Part shown: piece by piece, positions 53,926-63,612 of the stretch
Position numbering within the stretch: position 1 is the stretch's first letter
Layout of the letters: every line of letters starts with the position of its first letter
Assembly: GCA_021186555.1 (NCBI GenBank)
Contig: JAJKFL010000003.1
Span: forward strand, 52,799,130-52,863,129
Length of the DNA stretch: 64,000 nt
DNA from: Reticulitermes speratus
Lineage: Eukaryota > Arthropoda > Insecta > Blattodea > Rhinotermitidae
Direction: 5' to 3'
The notes under the pieces: model-generated
Database searches by the model: none
Seen by the model: only the letters and a program-made list of their open reading frames with translations
Told to the model about the DNA's origin: nothing
Program-made: the position numbers and the translations under genes

Positions 53926-54112
53926 CGAGATATCACAGATGTGTATTTGGACTTTTCCCATCGTCACCGATTACACAAACACGACGTTTCGAAAGCGGAT
54001 TGCTATCGTCTTCACGTAGTGTATGAAGACGAAAGCAGTCTGCTTTCGAAACGTCGTGTTTGTGTAATCGGTGACGACGGAGAAAGTCCAAATACACATC
54101 TGTGATATCTCG
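53926..54112. repeat. 187-bp near-perfect palindrome
   Basis: Arms 53926-54014 and 54024-54112 (89 bp each, few mismatches) around a 9-nt centre. Outer words are CGAGATATCACAGATGTG, TATTTGGAC, ATCGTCACCGATTACAC and their complements. Each arm has GCTTTCGAAACGTCGTG next to a GAAAGC stem, recalling the 3' half of the hammerhead-like module, but the CTGATGA box reads TGAAGA and there is no stem I. Confidence 0.93.
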
Positions 54113-54238
54113 AAAGAAACAGAGATTATTTACTGACTGAACTTTGTAATGTTTGTGGAGAGTGTTTTCTTTGAGATGGACATTGAACTCGTGAATAATT
54201 ACTGTGGTGAACATATTGCTCGGAGTGAAGTTTTTCTT

Positions 54239-54575
54239 GTCGCCCTCGGTGGACTAGTGGTTAGCGTGCTCGCCACTGGACCCAAGGTTCGCGGGTTCGA
54301 TCCCGACCGAGGGCGATAAAAATCCGGAGCACCACTTTCTTCGGAGGGGAAGTAAAGCCGTCGGTCCCATGTCGTAGATTTACGGCATGTAAAAGAACCT
54401 TTGGGCATGAATAGAACCAGTAATGTCCGTAAGCAAAATTCAAAAAGCGGCCATTTCTCACCCAAGTCTCCTGACTGCCTGCCAGATGGCTCTGGCAGTT
54501 TCATCAGGATTGAGCAAAAACTTGTTTGGTCAGTGAGCCGGTCACTCACTACAGAATGTACATTTACCGACTAGG
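54239..54575 (+). mobile_element. tRNA-derived SINE, family 3, copy 2
   Basis: CGCCCTCGGTGGACTAGTGG, TTAGCGTGCTCGCC (A-box side), GCGGGTTCGATCCCGACC (intact B-box), GAAGTAAAGCCGTCGG and TCATCAGGATTGAGC. It is better preserved than the copy at 16446-16790, and the head forms a tRNA-like acceptor pairing (CGCCCTCGG with CCGAGGGCG). Confidence 0.9.
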
Positions 54576-54730
54576 AAAACCTTCGGGATGAAATTTTTTG
54601 GTTATACTTTGAGTTGTGTATACAAAGTGACGCAAAATTGACAGACGGTGTCAGGTGATTTAAATAGGCCTGATTTATACAGTGGGTGATGTCCTTTATG
54701 AGATCCGATATTCTGGCGGCGGTGAATATA

Positions 54731-54902
54731 AAGACACTCGGGATATGACGCCGTGTAGTTTGGTAGATGGGTATCAGCGTTTGGGGGGGGGAGCTGCTGT
54801 CCCTGCCAGTGTAGATTTTCCATTGTTCTGCCCTTAAACGATCCGCATAAGGTTTTCTCAAAACGTGTTATCAGACTGTACGGCGTCACGTTTTCGAAGA
54901 CG
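54731..54902. repeat. Fold-back element, TGACGCCGTGTAG family, copy 7
   Basis: The left arm is CGGGATATGACGCCGTGTAG, TTTGGTAGATGGGTATCAGC, GTTTGGGGGG. The right arm is TCAAAACGTGTTATCAG, CTGTACGGCGTCACG. The middle has diverged. Confidence 0.7.
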
Positions 54903-54956
54903 GTAATCTTGCGGTGACGGTGCTCTTCATTGCCGATTTCTCGGAAATGTTCGGCT

Positions 54957-56412
54957 GGGCGCACTGGACTCCACAGTAGGGTGCAGTTGGCCAGATGGGC
55001 ACTGGGCTCCACAGTAGGGTGCAGTTGGCCAGATGGGCACTGGGCTCCACAGTAGGGTGCAGTTGGCCAGATGGGCACTGGGCTCCACAGTAGGGTGCAG
55101 TTGACCAGATGGGCACTGGACTCCACAGTAGGGTGCAGTTGGCCAGATGGGCACTGGACTCCACAGTATGGTGAAGTTGACCAGATGGGCACTGGACTCC
55201 ACAGTAGGGTGCAGTTGACCAGATGGGCACTGGACTCCACAGTAGGGTGCAGTTGACCAGATGGGCACTGGACTCCACAGTAGGGTGCAGTTGACCAGAT
55301 GGGCACTGGACTCCACAGTAGGGTGCAGTTGACCAGATGGGCACTGGACTCCACAGTAGGGTGCAGTTGACCAGATGGGCACTGGACTCCACAGTAGGGT
55401 GCAGTTGACCAGATGGGCACTGGACTCCACAGTAGGGTGCAGTTGACCAGATGGGCACTGGACTCCACAGTAGGGTGCAGTTGACCAGATGGGCACTGGA
55501 CTCCACAGTAGGGTGCAGTTGACCAGATGGGCACTGGACTCCACAGTAGGGTGCAGTTGACCAGATGGGCACTGGACTCCACAGTAGGGTGCAGTTGACC
55601 AGATGGGCACTGGACTCCACAGTAGGGTGCAGTTGACCAGATGGGCACTGGACTCCACAGTAGGGTGCAGTTGACCAGATGGGCACTGGACTCCACAGTA
55701 GGGTGCAGTTGACCAGATGGGCACTGGACTCCACAGTAGGGTGCAGTTGACCAGATGGGCACTGGACTCCACAGTAGGGTGCAGTTGACCAGATGGGCAC
55801 TGGACTCCACAGTAGGGTGCAGTTGACCAGATGGGCACTGGACTCCACAGTAGGGTGCAGTTGACCAGATGGGCACTGGACTCCACAGTAGGGTGCAGTT
55901 GACCAGATGGGCACTGGACTCCACAGTAGGGTGCAGTTGACCAGATGGGCACTGGACTCCACAGTAGGGTGCAGTTGACCAGATGGCACTGGACTCCACA
56001 GTAGGGTGCAGTTGCCAGTGGTGATCGGTGCACTGGACTCCACAGTAGGGTGCAGTTGACCAATAGGTGCACTGGACTACCACAGTAGGGTGCAGTTGGC
56101 CAGATGGGCACTGGACTCCACAGTAGGGTGCAGTTGACCGGATGGGCACTGGACTCCACAGTAGGGTGCAGTTGACCGGATGGGCACTGGACTCCACAGT
56201 AGGGTGCAGTTGACCAGATGGGCACTGGACTCCACAGTAGGGTGCAGTTGACCAGATGGGCACTGGACTCCACAGTAGGGTGCAGTTGGCCAGATGGGCA
56301 CTGGACTCCACAGTAGGGTGCAGTTGACCAGATGGGCACTGGACTCCACAGTAGGGTGCAGTTGGCCAGATGGGCACTGGACTCCACAGTAGGGTGCAGT
56401 TGACCAGATGGG
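54957..56412. repeat. 38-bp tandem array, about 38 units, highly homogeneous
   Basis: The unit CCAGATGGGCACTGGACTCC + ACAGTAGGGTGCAGTTGA is almost identical across 55200-55980. Variants (GTTGGCCAG, GGGCTCCACAG, GACCGGATG) cluster at the two ends and around 55985-56100, where GTGATCGGTG and CAATAGGTG interrupt. Homogeneous centre and diverged edges is the pattern expected from unequal exchange. The minus strand lacks stops in all frames, giving spurious 385-591 codon frames. Confidence 0.97.
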
Positions 56413-56619
56413 CTCCGTTGAGTGCGTGGTCTTGGTTTCTCGAACACTTAGGAGTATCGTTAAGTTATACACACTATGGTTTTATAACTTCCTGCCCATT
56501 CGGTGCATTGACAGTACACATTCAAGGTTGTTAAGTCGTGTTTTTATGACAGACATTGCAGTCGTTAACACTGTGGACTTGGGGGTCATTGAATTTTCTA
56601 TTATTACTTTACGCTTACC
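56413..56619. other. Unassigned spacer
   Basis: Nothing recognised. Confidence 0.35.
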
Positions 56620-56735
56620 CTGCGTGTACAAAACACAAGAGCTTGCAACTAGCCCCGGTCCTGAGCCAGACCAATCCAGTCCACATCTCACACCCAAATG
56701 CATTGAGGTAGAATGTAAATTTCTGAAGGCGTATG
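56620..56735 (-). pseudogene. Fragment of non-LTR family A tail (reverse)
   Basis: CACAAGAGCTTGCAACTAG, CCTGAGCCAGACCAATCCAG and CCAAATGCATTGAGGTAG correspond in reverse to the HLQEVG...DWIDLAQDRDRW part of the tail. Confidence 0.6.
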
Positions 56736-56829
56736 GGGGAATGCAGGTATAGTTCCACGCATTCATAACATCGACATTAGATAATGATGTGGTCAAATTT
56801 AATTCCTGGTCACTTTGCCACGGGGGAGA

Positions 56830-56995
56830 AGGACATCGTTATCCATTGATTAAGGAGGCTGGCTGGACTCCCAGAATTGGTATGGATGCTTTGCAGAAGA
56901 GAAAAAATCTTTTTGCCCTTTCAGGGAATCGAACCCCTATTTCTCGGTTTACATTTCGTAACCTACACTGTTCTGAATGAGCTATTCTGGAAGTG
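56830..56995 (-). mobile_element. Decayed tRNA-derived SINE, probably family 1 (reverse)
   Basis: Reverse complement: CCAGAATAGCTCATTCAG (A-box), AGTGTAGGTTACG, AGGGGTTCGATTCCCTGAAA (B-box), GGCAAAAAGATTTTTTCTC. The body beyond is short and decayed. Confidence 0.6.
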
Positions 56996-57504
56996 TAATA
57001 ATTAGTAGGCCTGCTGTTTGTGCTGTATTAGGGAAGGTGTGTCAAACTAAGCGGTTCACGGAACTGTACAAAATGAACTGCAGATGCGACCCGAAAATTG
57101 TACTGTATAAATAGCAACGTTCTACAGGGTGTGATCGTAAAATCGGTTAACTAATTTCTGATTGAAACTTGTTTTGTGTATATTAACACAGCGGCCGTAT
57201 ATGATCCAACAGGCGAGATGCGTGACTATTCGGTTGCTATGGCGGGTGCAGTACCTCCTGCGAGAGGAGAGAGGGGATTGCGCATGTGAATTGCGTGTTG
57301 CAGTTAATCGAGAATTCGGATGTGTCTGTGCTCACAGGAATAATCAGTTCGTTATTAATACTTAACTGTATTCGGTGAAAATTAGTGTTTTATCGATTTC
57401 GCTGTAGTGTCGTAATAGTGCAATTGTTACGTAATTACAATTTAAATAATAAACCGAACTGTCACGACCGAAGTCATCTTTTTTCTAGAAAACGTAAAAT
57501 AGAA
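56996..57504. other. Unassigned stretch
   Basis: No recognised element. Confidence 0.4.
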
Positions 57505-57785
57505 GATGGTAAAGGTAAAGGCTATCCCATTACATGCCAAGCTGTCACTGAGGGGAGGTAGAGGTATAGCTTTACCCATACTCAACCTCGGCGTGGGTGG
57601 TCAGCACCACGCTACATCCGTTTTACCCCCGGGAAAGACCCGTATTCATTGTACATGAGGCTGGGTGGTCTTTCGGGGCCGACTCGATGGGTCCGGAAAA
57701 TCTCGCCACCACCGGGGCTTCGAACCCCGAACTGTGCAGGCTGTAGTGGATCGCTATGCCGCCTTAGGTATGCCCGGCCACCCAG
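57505..57785 (-). mobile_element. tRNA-derived SINE, family 1 (reverse), near full length
   Basis: Reverse complement: GTGGCCGGGCATACC, GCGATCCACTACAGCC, GGGGTTCGAAGCCCCGG (B-box), GGTGGCGAGATTTTCCGG, GGGGGTAAAACGGATGTAGC, CACGCCGAGGTTGAG, TACCTCTACCTCCCCTC and a CCTTTACCTTTACC tail. The A-box region is damaged (GGCGGCATAGCGATCC). Confidence 0.8.
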
Positions 57786-58357
57786 ATGAGGATCGCACAT
57801 TTCAACAAAAATGGGTAATGTTCCAGTTTATAAATTCAAGGCAGTAACGCGTGTCTGATGTGTCCAAAGACGGTCGTTATTTGAGACGAGTATAGCGTTA
57901 ATTGACATTTTGAAACACGCCACACAGACAGGCACAACGTGTTGGCCAAAAAAAAAAAAAAAAAAAAAATTGTAGAATTGCTGAAATGTGCGAATTGAAA
58001 TCGTCTTTAAACGAAGCAACGAGAAGTGTTCAATAAAGTGAGCAAAGGACCACGTAAACTGAATCAGCAGGTAAAGCAAGTTTTATGTCAGACAATTTAA
58101 CTGCAGCCAAATCAAAACGTTTTACAAGACGGGTTATTTCATAGTTTTTTTTTTTAAACAGCTGAAGTCATCTGCTCCCCCCCCCCCCCCCCCCCCCCAA
58201 AATACAAGGATTCAAAGTTACAAGGCACGATAGAAACAGTGGCCGATCGTAGTGTACGTAGTGAATGATAAGAGTTATCGGTTAAGATCGATTTGTGAAA
58301 AATTGTCAGGCAAGCTGTTCCAAGTGGCTGAAAGTGGAGATGTTACATATTGAAATC
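57786..58357. other. Unassigned stretch
   Basis: An A run lies at 57951-57969 and a C run at about 58177-58198. No recognised element. Confidence 0.4.
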
Positions 58358-58565
58358 TGTGGTCTTCTGGGTAATTGCACGGCGTCGTGTGGTAATTATT
58401 TACCGACGTTTCGGGTCAACGTATCTGTCCCATCTTCACGGGTCAAGATTCCAAGTAGTCCTTTCCTACTTGGAATCTTGACCCGTGAGGATGGGCCGAT
58501 ACGTTGTCCCGAAACGTCGGTAAATAATTACCACACGACGCCGTGTAATTACCCAGAAGACCACA
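58358..58565. repeat. 208-bp near-perfect palindrome, best TGACGCCGTGTAG-family member
   Basis: Arms 58358-58458 and 58466-58565 with a 7-nt loop. Outer words are GTGGTCTTCTGGGTAATT, CGGCGTCGTGTGG and AATTATTTACCGACG. Each arm carries CCCGAAACGTCGGTAAA opposite a CCCGTGAGGATGGG box, which is the hammerhead-like core with N7 = G and one inserted base. Stem I GACC/GGTA and stem II GGG/CCC are retained. It is the most symmetrical copy and therefore probably the youngest. Confidence 0.93.
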
Positions 58566-59190
58566 CATTTCATCAACATAGCGGCGGAAGCCTGAAATCA
58601 ATGTTACGTATTGTTCAGCTTGTGCAGTGTTTCTTCAGGGTTGTAACTGAATTTTGTTATAGCTAAAGAATTATTTCCCATGCGTGGAACTGCTGTTGGA
58701 GAAGACAGTTTCTGTGAGACCAGACAATTTACTTGAAAATAAGACGCGGAGGTTCTACTTAACAAAGTTGTGTGAACTGTGACGAACAAAGCTCCTATTA
58801 TGACTGGTATTAAAAAACGGCCTTGTGGAGAGGATGAGTGAATGAAGAACTCGGTAGTAAAATTCAAAGCTTTCGGTGTATAATACGTCAAGAACGTCTT
58901 TGTGTCGCAAAATAATGACACTAGAGCACATTTTGAAAAAGGTGTCAGTCGTTAACTTTATTCATGCCCGAGGATTTTATATCGTCGACAATTTGCATCT
59001 TTTTTATATATATATTGACAGTGGGCGTGAAGGTTTGTCATATTGTATTGAAATTCGGTGGTTATTCAGTCACTAGGTGTTCAAATAATCGAATGATGTG
59101 ATAAATGGTATTGTTTATTAAATTAAAGGAAATATTAGCGACATAATATGGCAACGGAATCTGGCATTTTTAGTTGATATTACAAGAACC
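58566..59190. other. Unassigned stretch
   Basis: No recognised element. Confidence 0.4.
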
Positions 59191-59435
59191 TGCCGATCGC
59201 AGTGGCCGTGCCGTCTAAGGCGTGGGTCTTCGGCCGCCCGCTTACTAGGATCGTGGGTTCGAATCCCGCCGAGGGCATGGATGTCTGTCTGTCTTGTGAA
59301 TGTTGTGTGTTGTCAGGTAGAGGTCTCTGCGACGGGCTGGTCACTCGTCCAGAGGAGTCCTACCGAGTGTGGTGTGTCTGAGTATGATCGTGAAGCCTCG
59401 AAAAACGAGGAGGCCCCCGGCCCATAGAAAAAAAA
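59191..59435 (+). mobile_element. tRNA-derived SINE, family 4, with target duplication
   Basis: TGCCGATCGCAGTGGCCG, CGTCTAAGGCGTGGGTC, CGTGGGTTCGAATCCCGCC (B-box), GGCATGGATGTCTGTCTG, GCGACGGGCTGGTCACTCG, ACGAGGAGGCCCCCGG and an A9 tail. The flanks ATTACAAGAACC (59179-59190) and ATTACGAGCACC (59436-59447) match at 10 of 12. It aligns in reverse with 32858-33127. Confidence 0.9.
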
Positions 59436-59447
59436 ATTACGAGCACC

Positions 59448-59934
59448 TAAATGAGTTGCACGTGAAACTGCCAAGACGAGAGAATTTAATAGCATCGTTT
59501 TGTGGGAATCTGAAAGCTCTCCAGATCAAATTTCAAGTTTCCAAAACCGAAAAATGAAAATGTACGGTTTTTTTTAAATATATAATCATATATTTTGCGT
59601 GAGTTTTATCTAGGGCTTAGTTGCTACTCAGAAAATATTGTATTTGCTGGGAACAGAACTTTAAAATCGATTTCAACGTTCCAGTCGTTGCAAAACGAAA
59701 TTTGCCATCTTCGTCGTTAGTACAAATTTTGACGATTGTAAATAAATGGAGTTGGTAGCCTTGCACTGTGATTTAGTTCTAAAAGGACAATTTAGTGCCG
59801 GATTGCCTAGTTTTCGTAGTTTTTTTTTCGCGAATTTCTCAAAAGTACTCAGTTTGCTTGCCATGTATGTGCGATGTTTTGTAGAACGTATTTCCGTGAA
59901 CAGATGTTTTCATTCACGAAATAAGAGGTTCGAT
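59448..59934. other. Unassigned stretch
   Basis: No recognised element. Confidence 0.4.
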
Positions 59935-60069
59935 AGATCACGATTAAGTTGTTTATAAGGAAATAATTTCTGCTGTTCTGAGATACATACAAAACACATA
60001 AATACACTGTGTGGGCAGAACATATAATTTTCATAAGTTACGTAAAGTAACCACTGGACTTTAAAAGGG
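59935..60069 (-). mobile_element. Relic of the TTAA / 114-bp element (reverse), single decayed monomer
   Basis: CTGTTCTGAGATACATAC, AAAACACATAAATACACTG, TGTGGGCAGAACATATAATT, AAAGTAACCACTGGACTT, AAAAGGGT. It has the left arm and terminus of the element and about one monomer, with no array. It supplies the best view of the left terminal sequence. Confidence 0.65.
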
Positions 60070-60111
60070 TCAGATGACACCGTTAAGAGTCCATATTTCA
60101 GTATGTTCTCG

Positions 60112-60357
60112 GTTAACTGTGCGGTTTCGTTCCTGCAAATTGTAACGTAGAGCCAAACAATGTATAGCAGAGAATTTTTTTTCCCCGCACATGACGATTA
60201 AATGAACTACCAGTCTGGCCGATGAAGATCCACCAGCTGCCAGCGAAAACAACGTTAATCCGAGTCCAGGCGACGTTCGTCGAATGTTTGGTTACTGACA
60301 TTTTTCAGCGTTACAGCGAAACAACATTGTTCAGGGCGACGTTAAACGAGCATTGTC
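60112..60357 (-). mobile_element. Dispersed repeat D2, copy 2 (reverse)
   Basis: Reverse complement aligns with 24075-24300: AATGCTCGTTTAACGTCG, AACAATGTTGTTTCGCTG, AGTAACCAAACATTCG, CATCGGCCAGACTGGTAGT and TTGTTTGGCTCTACGTTAC. Confidence 0.75.
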
Positions 60358-61104
60358 GGGAAGCGTGCGTAACGTAAATTGAGGTACTATCTCTGAAGCT
60401 GATGGGGGGAGGGGTGGCCGGGTGAGGAAGAGTACGAAGAGAGTTTCACTAACCCGGCCTCGTAACACGTGACATCGGAAACAGGAAACAAGAAACTGGT
60501 GTTCGAATCCGTTTATGCGTAGGACTAATTAAGACATTGTCTGGTGTGGGACATAGTTCAGTGTTGCAGTCACCGAGTGGCTAGACGTCAGAGGCATGCA
60601 GGATATTACACCCAATGATGAAATGCCGTCTCTCAGCTGCTGCGCGAGTAATCCTTTCACGACTGGAGGAACAGGAGCTGGAATTGTAGAGAGCAAGAAA
60701 AAAAAAATAGAGCGAGTTGAGAAGCGAAAGTGAAATTTCGGACAGTGATAAGTGTGTGTGCGCGCTGTTTGTGTGGATTTGAAGGCGTCAGCTGCTGCTG
60801 TTGACGTCACCGCAAGGACCGGAGTTCGGTTCTTGCTCGTTTTATGTAGTATTTACGGTCTTGCAGGCTTGCGTATGTACTGTGGGATTATGGGTCGCTG
60901 TGCGCCTGCGCGTTAGGCTGTGTGTGTGTGTGTGTGTGTGTTTTCACATATTTACGTGGGTGACATTAAATTGGTATTAAATTTTGTATTAAATTCGCTG
61001 TTTCAATGCAAAAGACAGTCAAGGAGGTGCCACGAAAAAGAACGTGGGATGGTGCTAAAGAAATTATTCCCCGTCGAATTTCAGCTGACGTTTAGGCGTG
61101 TAGG
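60358..61104. other. Unassigned stretch with a (TG)n microsatellite
   Basis: (TG)n lies at 60917-60940. A lone B-box-like GGTGTTCGAATCCG lies near 60498. No recognised element otherwise. Confidence 0.4.
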
Positions 61105-61347
61105 GGGAGTGGAGGTATAGCTCCACTCATCCTTAACGTCGGCGCTAGATATAGGTGAGTGTTCAGTCTCGCGCTCCGGCTGCTTTACCCATAAGAAAAT
61201 AGCCACCAGTGCCCATTCAGGAGGAGGCTGAGTGGGTACCAGATGCGGTCTGGACGTTTTGGAGGTCTCTTGCCCCTGCCGGGGTTTTGAACCCCGGATC
61301 ATCCGGCCCGTAGCCCAGTCACTATACCAACTAAACCATCCCGGCTT
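61105..61347 (-). mobile_element. tRNA-derived SINE, family 1 (reverse)
   Basis: Reverse complement: GCCGGGATGGTTTAGTTGG (A-box), TATAGTGACTGGGCTACGGG, CCGGGGTTCAAAACCCCGG (B-box), AGGGGCAAGAGACCTCC, GTAAAGCAGCCGGAGCGCG and AGCTATACCTCCACTCC. Both boxes are recognisable. Confidence 0.85.
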
Positions 61348-61417
61348 GTTCACTAGTATGTGTGAAAGTAACGGTTCTTGGTGATTGAAGTAGACGGTAG
61401 CTTCAGATGTCGTCGGA

Positions 61418-61570
61418 GTTTGACGTCGTGTGGTAATGTAGGTAGTAGTTGCCAGTGACGTCGTGTGGTCATGTAGGTAGTTGCCAGTGTTGCGGAAGAA
61501 CCGGCTGCGTCAGTCTTCACGGCAGAAGTGTCATCCAACAACATACACGATAACGGTGTCACAGTCCAAA
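61418..61570. repeat. Fold-back element, TGACGCCGTGTAG family, copy 8, with duplicated left arm
   Basis: TGACGTCGTGTGGTAATG and TGACGTCGTGTGGTCATG occur 38 bp apart, then GTTGCGGAAGAACCGGCTGC. The right end is ACGATAACGGTGTCAC. The left arm was locally duplicated. Confidence 0.65.
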
Positions 61571-61734
61571 CTTTTGACTGCCGTGAAGTTTAGTCTCGTT
61601 GCATGTGGGACCGAAACGTCCGTTCCTTATTTTGAACCTCTCTTGTATTTGCATTGGCTTGTTTGGGTAACTTTGTTTTTAACGTATGATAATAGCGAAC
61701 TCCACGGACTGTGGGATTGTGTTAAGATGATGGT

Positions 61735-61880
61735 CGCTCATCTACTCAAAGACTGCTTTCATTTTACCCGACGTTTTAACACCATGTTCACAAGAGCCCG
61801 TCTCTGGTTCCTACCCTGAGCCAGACCGAGTTCACTTCACTGATCACTTTAATGTAATTCCGTCTGTTTCTAGGTCTCCG
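61735..61880 (-). pseudogene. Decayed non-LTR family A tail (reverse)
   Basis: ACCATGTTCACAAGAGCCCG, CCCTGAGCCAGACCG, ACTTTAATGTAATTCCGTC and TTTCTAGGTCTCCG correspond in reverse to the PRRR...NIKV...LAQ...RARVNMV region. Confidence 0.6.
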
Positions 61881-62211
61881 TAGTGCTTATTTTCTCGGGT
61901 TTTACGGCTGCAAATTCGTATGCACTTCGTTTCCCATGCATATTGCGTGCCTCGGTATAAAGTGTTGCGACAGTATGCTTACAGTCGTTGTCGGTGGTCC
62001 CGCTCAGGAGGTCTGTTTGATGATCAGCCATACTGTGTGGTGTAGTGTCAGTTTAGTGGTTACACCGTTAATACTGCCATAAAACTCGATGTCGTCACAA
62101 CATTCAGGACTGATTCATTCCATATTTGAGTTGTGTCTCGGGAGTTAGCGTCATGGTTTAAGTGGCTCATGACTCATGGCACCAGTACTGTACCTTGTTA
62201 CAAGTGGTGTA
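61881..62211. other. Unassigned stretch
   Basis: No recognised element. Confidence 0.4.
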
Positions 62212-62626
62212 CAGTAGTCCCCCGTATCCGCGGATGATACGTTCCAAGACCTACCGGGATGCCCGAAACCGAGGATAGTAGCGAACCCTATATATAAGTC
62301 GTTTTTCGTTTACATACATACCTATGATAAAGTTTAGTTGATAAATTACGCACAATAAGACATTACCAACATTAAATAATAATAGAATACGTTGTACATT
62401 ATTATACTTGTGGATGCGAGTAAAGCGGGCCAGCGTGGGTACAGAGGACAAAGAGAGATGAGTCGTGTACTGAGCGTGACGGGGCGGGCAGGTTGCATCG
62501 TGTTACTCAGAATGGAGCGCAATTTGAAACTTATGAATCGTTTATTTATGGATTTTTACATTTCATATTTTCGGGCGGTAAACCGCGGATAACTGAAACC
62601 GCGGATACCGAATCCGCGGATGCACA
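62212..62626 (+). mobile_element. Tigger-like MITE, 3' end degraded
   Basis: Begins TA + CAGTAGTCCCCCGTATCCGC and GTTCCAAGACC, the characteristic Tigger/MER2-style terminus; the far side has GCGGATAACTGAAACCGCGG and ATCCGCGGATG. The final bases of the right terminus are missing, so no target duplication can be shown. The interior is non-coding. Confidence 0.75.
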
Positions 62627-62769
62627 CAGGTCCTTGGCGGTTCCATAGTTGTACGACGATGTAACTTGTTTCCAGGCCACAAAGATGTATGGTAGTGTGG
62701 GATGTGGAACGTACACGGAACGTTTGTGTCGCGTGCAGGCCGGCGCGTCCGCAAAAACTCCTGAAGGTA

Positions 62770-63023
62770 CAGTGGTCCGTCGGTAGTTCGGATCCCCGGG
62801 TTATGCGGACAATTTTGGGCCAACTATAGCCCTATATTCCCCCGTTGAAAGTGTTAATATTATGTTGGATACAGCATTTCCGCTTTAAAGAGTTTTATTT
62901 TAGTATTGAGCGATGATGTTTTGTATTTACCTGTACCACGGAGTTTCCCCTCGGTGGTCCGGATTCCCGAATAATCCGAATCATCCCTACCCCCATATAG
63001 TCCGGATGATCGAGGGACTGCTG
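62770..63023 (+). mobile_element. Tigger-like MITE with TA duplication
   Basis: 254 bp, from CAGTGGTCCGTCGGTAGTTC to GATGATCGAGGGACTGCTG (inverted termini), with TA at 62768-62769 and 63024-63025. Subterminal CGGATCC/GGTCCGGAT symmetry. No ORF. Confidence 0.85.
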
Positions 63024-63289
63024 TACACTTCGTTCTCATTTGCGGAATCCCTGACCTGGAAATTGAATTTGTGTCCGTTAGACTTAACAATATTTAGATT
63101 TTCGGATGTTTTGGACAGTGGGATGAATGCGCCGTCCGGGAACAGTATGAACAGATGTGGCTGTGGGCTGCGTGACGGAGGAATTCGGGTTCGATTCGCG
63201 GAAACCAGAGGATTAAATCTGGTCTCAATGTTCCGATTAATAAAAATTCGCCCTGAAGAATTTTGTACAGTGGGGAGGTTTATAATTTC

Positions 63290-63612
63290 ACCAGGTATTG
63301 GTATGACCGAATCAATGAGGGTGAGATGGGTAGGCAACGTGGGAGAGATGAGAAGTCCATACATATGGTATTGGTTGGTATACCTGAGGGGGACAGACGT
63401 TTCGGAAGACACAGGAGTAAACTGAATGATAATATTTAAGAGGTCCTTTACGAATTGGGGTGTGAGAGTGTGGACTGTTTGGCTCTGGATGGGGACGGTT
63501 TCGGGATCATTTTACCATTGTAATGGTTCCCGAGGTTCCTGACATTTCTGGGGAATTTCTCTCGAGTGCCTGTGGCTCTTAATTCAGCAAGAAGGACTGC
63601 TGCGTCTACTCT
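63290..63612 (+). pseudogene. Decayed non-LTR family A tail
   Basis: The TESMRVRWVGNVGEMRSPY frame mirrors IKSRRMRWAGHVARM. It is followed by the remains of KLNDNI, ALDGDGF and VMVPEVP and a 3' UTR ending CAGCAAGAAGGACTGCTG. Confidence 0.6.

Noticed and set aside
54239-54310. Genuine tRNA gene
   Set aside because: The tRNA-like head is followed by a conserved body shared with 16446-16790, so it is a SINE; the cloverleaf is incomplete.
54602-56447. Open frames of 385-591 codons on the minus strand
   Set aside because: They exist in all three frames because the 38-bp unit has no stop in reverse; there is no single coding frame or start context.
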